A stretch of 51,479 bases of DNA from Bacillota bacterium. GTDB taxonomy: Bacteria; Bacillota; Clostridia; Acetivibrionales; DSM-1351. Both the position numbers and the translations under genes were made by a program. Under the pieces are notes generated by a model. The model had not been told where the DNA came from. It saw nothing but the letters and a program-made list of their open reading frames with translations, and ran no database searches. The stretch is taken from the NCBI GenBank assembly GCA_023391425.1, contig JAEWAX010000019.1, positions 1 through 51,479 of the forward strand, in the 5' to 3' direction. Shown piece by piece: positions 40,683-48,912 of the stretch; the stretch's first letter is position 1; the number at the start of each line of letters is the position of its first letter.

Positions 40683-40726
40683 AATATAACCGAATGTCAG
40701 AAAACTTTACTGGCATCGGTTATATT
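40683..40726. terminator. Bidirectional terminator-like hairpin
   Basis: AATATAACCGA and TCGGTTATATT pair, with inner CAG/CTG, between the convergent EFR1 and secreted coiled-coil genes. No long T-run follows. Confidence 0.6.
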
Positions 40727-40750
40727 GAAGTATATCTATGGTTTTTACTA

Positions 40751-41437
40751 TTACTTGTTTGCCTTCAAGGTTTTAAGCAAATCTCTTTCATTGGTTATTT
40801 TTATTTTTATCGTGTTTATCTTGCTTACAAGGTTTTTGTATTGATCTGAGTTTTTATCTACTTTTTTGCTAAGCGATTTTAAGTTTTTTTCTACAGCTGA
40901 CAGCCTATTCGACAAAGCTTTAAGCTTTCCGGAGGTGCTATTTATAAAAGCTGTTTTGTTTTTAATGGATTTAATTGTGCTATCAGGGGTTGTTATTGCT
41001 GAGCCTGATGTTGAAATACCAGAACCTGGAGCAATTGTTGAACCTGTAGGTATGTTGATTGCGCTTCCCGTCGTAGTAGCCACTATGAATGCATTAATTT
41101 GTAAGCCAAGTTTGTTTGAATCTGACTCAATAACATTTAGTTTTGACTCTAATGCAGTTAATTGCTTATTCTTTACAGTCTTAGTCTGAACCTTTGTTAC
41201 TTTTTTGCTGTCTTTCGTAGTCTTTGCTACCTTAGAAGTGCTGACTTTAGTATTTTTAACTAAAGGAGTGCTTGATTCGACTTTGCTTTTATGGTTTTCT
41301 ACACTTTGAGTGCTGTTTGTAGCCACCTTTTTTTCAGCACCATTTTGTGATTTTGCTGAGATTCCGATTAGCGCTGTTGAAAATACAGATAATGCTAATG
41401 CTAAAGCAAGAAAACTTTTGGTTTTTGATTTAATCAT
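40751..41437 (-). CDS. Secreted coiled-coil protein
   Basis: A 228-residue protein with a signal peptide (LALALALSVFSTALIGISA). The next 65 residues are a Ser/Thr/Lys/Val-rich low-complexity linker. Two heptad-like helical stretches (about 93-118 and 155-225) flank a short glycine- and threonine-rich repeat of the form G-S-x-I. No enzymatic motif is visible. It is probably an extracellular or wall-associated protein. A ribosome-binding site (AAAGGAG) lies upstream. Confidence 0.7.
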   Translation of the reverse strand: MIKSKTKSFLALALALSVFSTALIGISAKSQNGAEKKVATNSTQSVENHKSKVESSTPLVKNTKVSTSKVAKTTKDSKKVTKVQTKTVKNKQLTALESKLNVIESDSNKLGLQINAFIVATTTGSAINIPTGSTIAPGSGISTSGSAITTPDSTIKSIKNKTAFINSTSGKLKALSNRLSAVEKNLKSLSKKVDKNSDQYKNLVSKINTIKIKITNERDLLKTLKANK

Positions 41438-41711
41438 AATTTACTCTCCTTTTTTTTAATGTATATAAGTATTCGATAAGTTATGTACTTAAAAGGGGGG
41501 GATATGAAGAAATAGGTCGAAAGGACTACTAATTTCATAGCTTAGTTTTAAGCAGAATATAAATTTTAAGTTAAAAAGCATTACTATGTATACTTCTTCA
41601 CTTGCTAAACAAATATTGTGCTTCTATAGCATAAGTAATTGGCGGCGTAGATTATTATAGATGTTAGTATATTATTACCTTTTTTGAGCATTTTAAATAT
41701 GGGTGATTACT

Positions 41712-42209
41712 ATGTTAATTTTATTTCTATTACAATTTTTAATTGTGATACTTGTATACAAATTATTTTTAATAATTCATTATATATCATATAAAGTCAA
41801 AATAAATAATCTTCTTGAAAATGTAAACTCGAGAGAAGACTTAGTTTATATGCGTTCTTTGGATTTTCAAAATGTGATAGCTGAAGTTTTTAAGCGAAAA
41901 GGAGATAAAGTAAAGGTTACAAATAAATGTGGAGAATTCGGTAATGGATTAATAATTAATGATATAAAATTTGTTGAAATATGGAAACACAGTTTAAGTC
42001 ATATGGTAGATGTAGAATCTGGAATGAAATTAGCGCACTATATGCAAATAAATTCAATTAGCAGAGGAATCATTGTAACCTTAGGTGATTATAAGCAAAG
42101 CACAAAGAAATTTTGCAACAAAAATGTAATTGAATGTATAAATGGGGAAGAACTTATTAAAATGTGTAAAGAAGTTCAAAAAAGAAAAGGGGTATTACGA
42201 ACTAACTAG
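41712..42209 (+). CDS. Membrane-anchored Mrr-like nuclease-fold protein
   Basis: A 165-residue protein. An N-terminal transmembrane helix (about residues 2-24) is followed by an Mrr/restriction-endonuclease-like fold: MRSLDFQNVIAEVFKRKGDKV near 48, a G-x-x-G-N-G-L strand near 77, E-I-W-K near 90 and GIIVTLGDY near 118. In active Mrr enzymes the strand reads G-x-D or G-I-D; here the aspartate is asparagine, while an E-x-x-K-like pair remains. It may be inactive or altered. ATG at 41712 has GGGTGAT upstream. Confidence 0.7.
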   Translation: MLILFLLQFLIVILVYKLFLIIHYISYKVKINNLLENVNSREDLVYMRSLDFQNVIAEVFKRKGDKVKVTNKCGEFGNGLIINDIKFVEIWKHSLSHMVDVESGMKLAHYMQINSISRGIIVTLGDYKQSTKKFCNKNVIECINGEELIKMCKEVQKRKGVLRTN

Positions 42210-42344
42210 CTAATATAATGCTTTAAAAAAAAGTACTATAGAAAATAAAAGTACTTTAGCAAATTCAAAAATATCTTCCAAAAAAGTATCGGCATTGATA
42301 TAATATTCAACAGTACCATAATATGCCGTGACGGGGGTGTAAAA

Positions 42345-43196
42345 TTGAAGCAGGCTAAAAGACTTTTATGTACTATTATTACTATTTTATTTATAATAGG
42401 TTGTTTTTTGCCAAGTCAATCCTATGCACTATCGAAGAAGGTTACCACAGACAATCGAACAGACACAAGTAATGGAGTTATATCTACGCAGAAGCCTCAA
42501 GAAACTGAAGCGGATGAAGCAGACAAAGCGGATCAAGCAGACAAAGCGGATGAAGAAGATAAAGCAGATAAAGAGGTAAATGATACAACAGATGATCGGA
42601 CAACCAAGTCGGACAATAATGTAACAACCACGAGTCCGGTAATAAGTGAGCCTACAACACAGGTTGAAGGTGTAAAAGATGAGGACGATGCAAAAGATAA
42701 AAAAGATGATATAGATGAAAAAGATAAAAAAGATGAAGAAGATAAAGAGGATTTATGGTATAGATCGCAAAATCCTATGAAAAAAGAGCATCAAATGCTG
42801 CTGTGGGAGTATTGTAAAGAAAGAGAAATAAATTATATTGATATGCTTGCGCTTATTTATACCGAAAGTGGTTTCGATGAGAAATGCTCTACCGGCAAGT
42901 ATTACGGTTATTTCCAGATTAGCAAAGGGAACTGTGCTAACCTGGCAGACACATTAAAAACCAAGAACAAACCTTTTGACGGTGCTATAAATATAAATTG
43001 GGGTACATCCATGTACAGCGAAATACTGGCAGATAAGCGTGTTAAGGACCTTGAAGGCAAAAAACAACGAGATGTAGCATTATCCATATATCAAAGGGGA
43101 ACAGGTGGGTATGACAAATATGGAATTAATACAAAATTTCTTAAGACATTTTATACAAAAAGGGCTAAAGTTTGTAAATGGTTTGAAGAGGAATGA
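42345..43196 (+). CDS. Secreted lytic transglycosylase with acidic repeat linker
   Basis: A 283-residue secreted wall enzyme. The signal peptide ends near SQSYA. Residues about 30-135 are an acidic low-complexity linker with repeats such as D-K-A-D-Q-A and D-K-K-D-E. The SLT-type lysozyme-like domain is at about 140-280, with the likely catalytic glutamate in YTESGFD near 171 and GYFQISKG near 184. It would cleave peptidoglycan outside the membrane. A TTG start is used because GGGGGTG lies upstream. The linker repeats resemble the A-D-K repeats in rho. Confidence 0.85.
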   Translation: MKQAKRLLCTIITILFIIGCFLPSQSYALSKKVTTDNRTDTSNGVISTQKPQETEADEADKADQADKADEEDKADKEVNDTTDDRTTKSDNNVTTTSPVISEPTTQVEGVKDEDDAKDKKDDIDEKDKKDEEDKEDLWYRSQNPMKKEHQMLLWEYCKEREINYIDMLALIYTESGFDEKCSTGKYYGYFQISKGNCANLADTLKTKNKPFDGAININWGTSMYSEILADKRVKDLEGKKQRDVALSIYQRGTGGYDKYGINTKFLKTFYTKRAKVCKWFEEE

Positions 43197-43230
43197 TTTA
43201 AAAAGCACAATTGAAATTTATAAAGAAGTG

Positions 43231-43269
43231 GACTGGGCTGTCTCGGATAATAGAGGCGGTTCTTTTTTT
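43231..43269 (+). terminator. Terminator of the lytic transglycosylase gene
   Basis: GGGCTGTCTC pairs with GAGGCGGTTC across an 8-base loop, counting G-U pairs, and is followed by TTTTTTT. Confidence 0.7.
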
Positions 43270-43496
43270 ATGTTAAAAAGTTAACTTTAGTTTTATTTAT
43301 AAAGGGATTGACAGTTATAATCAGAATTATACAATAAATATCATAATGATAGTTAAACTATCAAGTGAGTTTGTGTCATATACTGATTTTAAGAGGCAAT
43401 GTTTTAGAGAGTGATAAATATTGTTAAAGTAGAAGAACAAATCAAGATAATTATTGATTATGGCAATAAAAAATATAAATAGAGGAGGGATAACAA

Positions 43497-44489
43497 ATGG
43501 AGCATTCTAAAGTGATTTCAGGAAATGAAAGAATAGAAGTATCAAAAATGCAAAGCGAGTTTAGTAGTAGAACTATTAACCTAACAGCAAGAGATGGTCA
43601 TATAATCAACGTGTATTGTTGGGATAACGTAAAGAAACCAAGAGCAATTTTACAAATATTTCATGGAATGAGTGAACATGCAGGAAGATATGATAGGTTT
43701 GCAAAGTATCTGAATTCTCAGGGGATTGCTGTTTTTGGAGATGATCATAGAGGGCATGGTAAAACTGCAGCTCTTAATGGTAAATTAGGATTAATCGGAA
43801 GAGATGGTTTTAATAATATCGTTGATGATGAATATATGATTACACAAATACTCAAGGAGAAATACCCCAATACCCCTATTTATGTATTTGCGCATAGCTT
43901 TGGATCCTTTGTAGGACAAGAATATATTACAAGGTATAGTAAAGATATAAATGGAATTATACTTTGCGGTTCAGCTGCACAGAAGGGATTAAAATTTAAA
44001 TTTGCAAAAATATTAGCTTCTGTTTATATGAAAATATTTGGTGAAGAGAAGGAAGCAAAATTATTGGAAGGCTTATCGTTTGGGAGTTACAACAACAGAA
44101 TAACTTCAGGTGATAAGACTAATTGGCTAAGCCGTGATTTCGAAGAGGTTACAAAGTATGCCATAGATTCTAATTGTGGTTTTACTTGTTCAGCTGGTTT
44201 TTACTATTATTTTTGCGATGGACTGACAAAACTGTATAAGAAAAATAAATTAGATAGTATTCAGAAAAACTTACCAATCTACGTTATTGCAGGAGAAGAG
44301 GATCCTGTGGGCGAGTATGGCAAGAATGTTAGAAAGCTATACGATGTTTATAATAACTTAAGTATATCAGATGTAAAAATTACGCTGTATAAGGATGCAA
44401 GACATGAGCTCCTGAATGAATTAAATCGTGATTACGTAACCAAAGATGTTTTAAATTGGATAAATGAACATTTAGAGCAAGTGATATAG
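43497..44489 (+). CDS. Alpha/beta hydrolase, monoacylglycerol-lipase-like
   Basis: A 330-residue hydrolase of the serine-aminopeptidase S33/monoglyceride lipase group. HGMSEHAGRY near residue 61 is the family oxyanion signature, GDDHRGHGKT near 86 follows, and the nucleophile serine is in AHSFGS near 133. The acid and histidine are in GEEDPVG near 268 and DARHELLNE near 302. GAGGAGGG precedes the ATG. No lipid-metabolism genes are adjacent. Confidence 0.92.
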   Translation: MEHSKVISGNERIEVSKMQSEFSSRTINLTARDGHIINVYCWDNVKKPRAILQIFHGMSEHAGRYDRFAKYLNSQGIAVFGDDHRGHGKTAALNGKLGLIGRDGFNNIVDDEYMITQILKEKYPNTPIYVFAHSFGSFVGQEYITRYSKDINGIILCGSAAQKGLKFKFAKILASVYMKIFGEEKEAKLLEGLSFGSYNNRITSGDKTNWLSRDFEEVTKYAIDSNCGFTCSAGFYYYFCDGLTKLYKKNKLDSIQKNLPIYVIAGEEDPVGEYGKNVRKLYDVYNNLSISDVKITLYKDARHELLNELNRDYVTKDVLNWINEHLEQVI

Positions 44490-44608
44490 GGGTGTACGTT
44501 CAAAAGAAATTCGCCAAAAAGTTTTGCCAAAATTACATTTATATGGTAAAGTCTAAATAAACATTTTTTAAAATATAACCATAGTGATAAGAAAAGGTGA
44601 GTAGAAAG

Positions 44609-45877
44609 ATGAAGAAGGCATTCGCTATAGTATTTACTTTGTTTTTGTTAATGAATTCATTTACTATTTCAAATTCTTTAGCTGCACAAAGTGTAAAGCA
44701 AAATGATAATACGTCAACAGTAGTTATGAAAGATGGATATTTATATGTTAAAACAAATGGAGTTTCTAAGAAGGTTAACTTAAAGATTAAGTTCTATAGT
44801 AATGGGCAAAGCGATTACATATTAGCATGTTCTGACAGTAGTAATAAATATAAATATGTACTTATTAATAAAAATACTTTGGCAATAAGAAAATTGAATT
44901 ATTCTTATACAAAGAAGTTTTGTGATGATTCAAAATCCCCAATACTTGGCTGTAAAAATAACAAATACTATTTTATCTCACAAAATCTTCTTGTAGAGTC
45001 AAATGGGACTATTGAGAAGGTATTGTATAATTCAAGGATTAGTAAAACTGATATTGAACAATTCAATCTGTCAAAAGTATTTACATCTAGTAATAAAATT
45101 GTATTTTCGTCGACACTAGCTCCAGAACCTTTTTTAGTAATAGATACGCGTAATGATACTATTACAGATCTAAAAATGGTTCAAGGAGGATTTTATGAGT
45201 TAATTGGAATTACCGATAATAGAATTTGCTATACACTAGAAGATCACATACAAGCTTCAACAGATACTGTGTATGTGTATATGTCTGATTATGATACTGG
45301 CAATTCAAAAAAACTAATGCCAGTGAGAGGGGGGCTGTATGATAATTATTCAGCTCAGATAGGCGATAAGGTTTATTTTTCGAACTATTCAATTGGGATA
45401 TATGTGATAGATCTTTCTAAGGAGGCCTCGAAGCATATTTTTGAAAGACCAGTTGCAGGATTATATCCTTTTGATAATAAGATATATTTTAGCACTATAT
45501 GTGATGAGTGCTACAAAAGCTGTGATAGTGATTTTTACATGTTAAATCCAGACTCTATCGGATTTTTGAACGTAAGTGATTATCATTATACCAATAAACT
45601 TCAAATAAAAGAGTCTAAAATCGGAAAGGACTTTATATACAGCAACGATGGCATTTACCTTGCTAATGTTGACTATAATGGAAATTATTATTTTAAGTTT
45701 GGAATTGATTGTGATAATAGCGTTGTAGTGACCTGCAAATATGACATTCAGAAAAAGAAAGTAACTATATTAGATATGTACTCTAGTTTTTTAACAACAT
45801 TGTCTCCTAAGAAGTTTGCAGATTTAAAGAAAAAGTATATCGGAAAGGATATTACAAAGGTTTTTCTATTAAAGTAA
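44609..45877 (+). CDS. Secreted beta-rich hypothetical protein
   Basis: A 422-residue protein with a signal peptide (AFAIVFTLFLLMNSF, cleavage near SLAA). The mature part is beta-strand-rich with repeated Y-x-x-x-N-x-x-x-I units, such as DNKIYFST and GDKVYFSN, spaced about 45-50 residues, like a beta-propeller (DUF5050-type). There is no catalytic motif. ATG at 44609 has AAGGTGAG upstream. A perfect terminator follows and its T-run abuts the tRNA-Ser gene. Confidence 0.7.
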   Translation: MKKAFAIVFTLFLLMNSFTISNSLAAQSVKQNDNTSTVVMKDGYLYVKTNGVSKKVNLKIKFYSNGQSDYILACSDSSNKYKYVLINKNTLAIRKLNYSYTKKFCDDSKSPILGCKNNKYYFISQNLLVESNGTIEKVLYNSRISKTDIEQFNLSKVFTSSNKIVFSSTLAPEPFLVIDTRNDTITDLKMVQGGFYELIGITDNRICYTLEDHIQASTDTVYVYMSDYDTGNSKKLMPVRGGLYDNYSAQIGDKVYFSNYSIGIYVIDLSKEASKHIFERPVAGLYPFDNKIYFSTICDECYKSCDSDFYMLNPDSIGFLNVSDYHYTNKLQIKESKIGKDFIYSNDGIYLANVDYNGNYYFKFGIDCDNSVVVTCKYDIQKKKVTILDMYSSFLTTLSPKKFADLKKKYIGKDITKVFLLK

Positions 45878-45879
45878 GT

Positions 45880-45913
45880 GGCTTTCAAGAATAAATCTTG
45901 AAAGCCTTTTTTT
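45880..45913 (+). terminator. Terminator of the propeller-like gene
   Basis: GGCTTTCAAGA (45880-45890) and TCTTGAAAGCC (45896-45906) form a perfect 11-bp stem followed by seven T. The last T is the final base of the convergent tRNA-Ser gene. Confidence 0.9.
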
Positions 45914-46001
45914 GGCGGAGAGTCAGGGATTCGAACCCTGGAACAGTTGCCCGTTACATGATTTCCAGTCATGCGCCCTCGACCAGCTAGGCGAACTCTC
46001 C
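45913..46001 (-). tRNA. tRNA-Ser (anticodon GGA)
   Basis: An 89-nt class II tRNA with a long variable arm. Acceptor strands GGAGAGT and ACTCTCC pair, and the anticodon stem CATGA/TCATG carries the loop CTGGAAA, giving GGA. The 3' CCA is encoded. It faces the terminator of the neighbouring gene tail to tail. Confidence 0.96.
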
Positions 46002-46259
46002 ATAATCTAATATTTAATTCAGCCGTTAAACTGCTTTTATATTTTACAATAGAGCACATAACTTGTCAACCACTAAACTTTTTAGAAAGTATCAATTGCC
46101 TTAGTTACATTATACCTAATACTACCTATATTCAAAATATTTTGCTATAAGAGAGGTGTTTTACTATAAAACTTGCAATATGTCACTTATGTCCAGCCAT
46201 ATAGTTTGCGTTATCATAGCATGCGTTATCAATGTTTAAGCTTAATGAGTTTCCCTATA

Positions 46260-46288
46260 GGCAAAAAAATGCTGGCAATATGCCAGCA
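46260..46288 (-). terminator. Terminator downstream of the HD-GYP gene
   Basis: TGCTGGCA (46270-46277) and TGCCAGCA (46281-46288) form a perfect 8-bp stem; on the minus strand TTTTTTT follows. It would end the HD-GYP transcript after the palindromic repeat. Confidence 0.75.
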
Positions 46289-46394
46289 GAGTTAATTTAT
46301 TGTTAAGGGTATTTCACATTTATTAGTGTAAACTGTTTAATGTTATTTTACACTGTTAATTCGTGTTTTTTAAGGAAGTTTATGCCTGAGTGCG

Positions 46395-46556
46395 TTTAAT
46401 AACTTACTTCTATCCGATGTTTACTGATGTTAATTCCCCCGATTGAATAATCGGCAGAATATGCAGTGTTATGGCACTAGATTAAGATTTCTAAGGTCCT
46501 GCGAAAAGAAGTACTCCCACAGAATCTAAGAAATCTGATTATCTTATGTCTACCTC
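46395..46556. repeat. Modular palindromic repeat
   Basis: Carries CTATCCGATGTTTACTG, a diverged first hairpin, GATTTCTAAGGTCCTG with CAGAATCTAAGAA as second hairpin, and ATCTGATTATCTTATGTCTACC at the end. It begins 1 bp after the HD-GYP stop codon. This is the main content of the 46002-46557 gap together with the terminator at 46260. Confidence 0.75.
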
Positions 46557-46557
46557 G

Positions 46558-47817
46558 CTATGGCTTGTCAAATATTTCATGACAGCTCTTAAATGCATCT
46601 TGTTGTGAAGTTTTTCTCGTTTCATTTATTTCTTCCAGATTTTCGTTTAGACAAGCCTTAACATCATAATCCAAATTCTTAGAATTATTTATTATTTCCA
46701 TAGCATTTTCTAATGGCATAGCATGTCTGTATGGCCGATCCTCTGTTAGTGCTGTAAACATATCACTGACGGCCATAATTCTCGAGCCTAAGTCTAGTTG
46801 ATTTGATGACAACCCGAAGGGGTACCCAGTTCCATCAAGCTTTTCATGGTGAAATGAAGCCCAATCTCGGACTTTGCTCAAGCCTGGAATTGAATTTAGT
46901 ATTCGATAAGTGTGATATGTATGAGATTTTATAAGGTTATATTCATTTGTATCTAGAGGGCCAGGCTTTTCCAGAATACATTCAGTAATACACAGCTTCC
47001 CCAGGTCATGCATTAGCCCAGCTGAATGCATTAATTCAGTATCTGAAACATTAAAGCCTAGTTTATTGGCAATAAGACTCGAGCTTGTTGCTACACCAAT
47101 AGAGTGTGTAGCGGTAAATCTACTTCTAAAATCTATTATACGATGTGTAATATTTGCATATTCGTGTAAACTGCTGCTATTGATATAAACCTTATAAGGA
47201 GACATTACTCTTTTAATAATCTCATCCAAATATTGACTTACTATGTCAAACCAAAAATATGGTTTGGATACCAGATTATTAAATGCTTCAACAACTTCAG
47301 GCATAAACATTGTACCGCTACCACTTGTTATCATATTTTCAATATATCTACGCTGTTTCAAAATTTCCTGATTACGGTTGATTAAAATATCAACTCGGTC
47401 AGCTAAATGAAGTATATAGCTTGACATGGGTATTGTATATTCTTGTAAGTAGATATCTGAGCGTTTTTCCCAATATGTATGATGGAATTGGATAATTTCG
47501 GCTGCAGCTTTTAGTTGAGATGAATCACGAAGGATAAACCATCCTTTATAGCCGTGAGAATTTCTCTGAAGCATATCACTTCCAAATTCAAAATCAAATA
47601 GTGAGTTTCTCTCAGCCAAATTTACTGCACCACAATCGTGTAATAAGCTGGCTAATACTAAATCTTTTATTTCCTCATCGGATAAATTCATTTCTTTTGC
47701 AATATTATATGATATATATGCAACCCTTTTATGATGATTTGTAATACTTGGGTCTATTAAGTCAATAGCACTAGCTAAGGACAAAACTATGTCAGTGATT
47801 GGTATATTAAGTTCCAA
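46558..47817 (-). CDS. Tandem HD / HD-GYP domain phosphohydrolase
   Basis: A 419-residue cytosolic protein. An N-terminal HD domain (HHKRVAYISYNIAK, LLHDCGA, near 28-65) is followed by a helical linker and a C-terminal HD-GYP domain (HSIGVA near 237, MHDLGKL near 271, HHEKLDGTGYP near 324). HD-GYP enzymes degrade cyclic-di-GMP; the GYP motif is intact, so activity is plausible. No sensor domain is attached. The palindromic repeat follows its stop directly. Confidence 0.9.
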   Translation of the reverse strand: MELNIPITDIVLSLASAIDLIDPSITNHHKRVAYISYNIAKEMNLSDEEIKDLVLASLLHDCGAVNLAERNSLFDFEFGSDMLQRNSHGYKGWFILRDSSQLKAAAEIIQFHHTYWEKRSDIYLQEYTIPMSSYILHLADRVDILINRNQEILKQRRYIENMITSGSGTMFMPEVVEAFNNLVSKPYFWFDIVSQYLDEIIKRVMSPYKVYINSSSLHEYANITHRIIDFRSRFTATHSIGVATSSSLIANKLGFNVSDTELMHSAGLMHDLGKLCITECILEKPGPLDTNEYNLIKSHTYHTYRILNSIPGLSKVRDWASFHHEKLDGTGYPFGLSSNQLDLGSRIMAVSDMFTALTEDRPYRHAMPLENAMEIINNSKNLDYDVKACLNENLEEINETRKTSQQDAFKSCHEIFDKP

Positions 47818-47977
47818 AGTAAAATCACCTCTCTACTTAGATTAAAAAGTTTGTATAATAATGTGATATTTTCTCTTTAGACTTATTTTACTATAAATAG
47901 TAACTAAATAAAATAATAACTATTGAGGTTATATCAACTTCCTATATGACAGAGCTTTGTTTTTTCTCAAAAAATTA

Positions 47978-48035
47978 TTGACAATAAATTACCCTCGCTG
48001 TATTATTGTATTAATCACTTAATACAATAATACAG
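47978..48035 (+). promoter_or_regulatory. Promoter and 17-bp palindromic operator of the ABC exporter
   Basis: TTGACA (47978-47983) and TATTAT (48001-48006) are 17 bp apart. CTGTATTATTGTATTAA (47998-48014) is exactly inverted at 48019-48035 with a 4-base centre. The palindrome covers the -10 box and start site, the position of a repressor operator such as a GntR/YtrA type. No regulator gene is adjacent. It gives a leader of about 185 nt. Confidence 0.8.
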
Positions 48036-48198
48036 TATAAACTAGAAACCAGAGGACTAAACTAACAATCAATACAATTAATATTTGATGTTGGCAATAT
48101 CTTTGCTGGTACGCATGAGATAAATTATTAGTGTTACTATGTTTGATACTGTATAATTAAAAATAGTAGACATGTTTATAACAAGGAAGGTGATTATT

Positions 48199-48912
48199 AT
48201 GCTTAAAATAAGCAATTTATCAAAGACATATAAGGGTGGGAAAAAGGCAGTAGATAACCTGTCCTTAGAAATTGCTAGTGGTGATATATATGGTTTTATA
48301 GGACATAATGGTGCAGGAAAAACAACTACCATTAAGTGTGTTACAGGTATTTTGGAATTCACTGAAGGTGATATTCTAATTGAAGGAAAGTCAATAAAGG
48401 ATGACCCAATTAGCTGTAAAAAGCTGATAGCATATATTCCAGATAACCCGGATTTATATGAAAACTTGACTGGAATACAGTATTTGAATTTTATTGCCGA
48501 TATATTTGCAATACCTAGCGTCGAAAGAGAAAATGCCATACAGAAATATGCTGATTTACTTGAACTTACATCTAGCCTCGGAGACTTGATTTCGTCATAC
48601 TCTCATGGTATGAAACAAAAGCTTGCTATTATATCTGCTCTCATCCATAAACCAAAGCTTTATATTATGGATGAGCCATTTGTAGGTCTTGATCCAAAGG
48701 CGGCACATACACTTAAGGAGATTATGAAGGAACAATGTAAAAATGGATGTGCTATATTTTTCTCCACACATGTATTAGAGGTGGCTGAGAAATTGTGCAC
48801 AAAAATAGCAATTATTAAGGATGGTAAGCTTGTTGCAAGTGGAGAAACTGCAGCTGTTAAGGGGAATAATTCACTAGAACAGCTATTTTTGGAGTTGATT
48901 GATAATGAATAA
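48199..48912 (+). CDS. ABC exporter ATP-binding subunit
   Basis: A 237-residue ATPase of the ABC-2 exporter type: Walker A GHNGAGKTT near residue 36, signature YSHGMKQK near 131, Walker B LYIMDEPFVGLD near 150, and the switch histidine in STHVLE near 188. ATG at 48199 has AAGGAAGGTG upstream; a longer frame from 48172 lacks one. The permease start overlaps its end by 8 bp. The substrate is unknown. Confidence 0.93.
   Translation: MLKISNLSKTYKGGKKAVDNLSLEIASGDIYGFIGHNGAGKTTTIKCVTGILEFTEGDILIEGKSIKDDPISCKKLIAYIPDNPDLYENLTGIQYLNFIADIFAIPSVERENAIQKYADLLELTSSLGDLISSYSHGMKQKLAIISALIHKPKLYIMDEPFVGLDPKAAHTLKEIMKEQCKNGCAIFFSTHVLEVAEKLCTKIAIIKDGKLVASGETAAVKGNNSLEQLFLELIDNE

Noticed and set aside
45748..46059. 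103-codon minus-strand open frame
   Set aside because: It passes through tRNA-Ser and the 3' end of the propeller-like gene.
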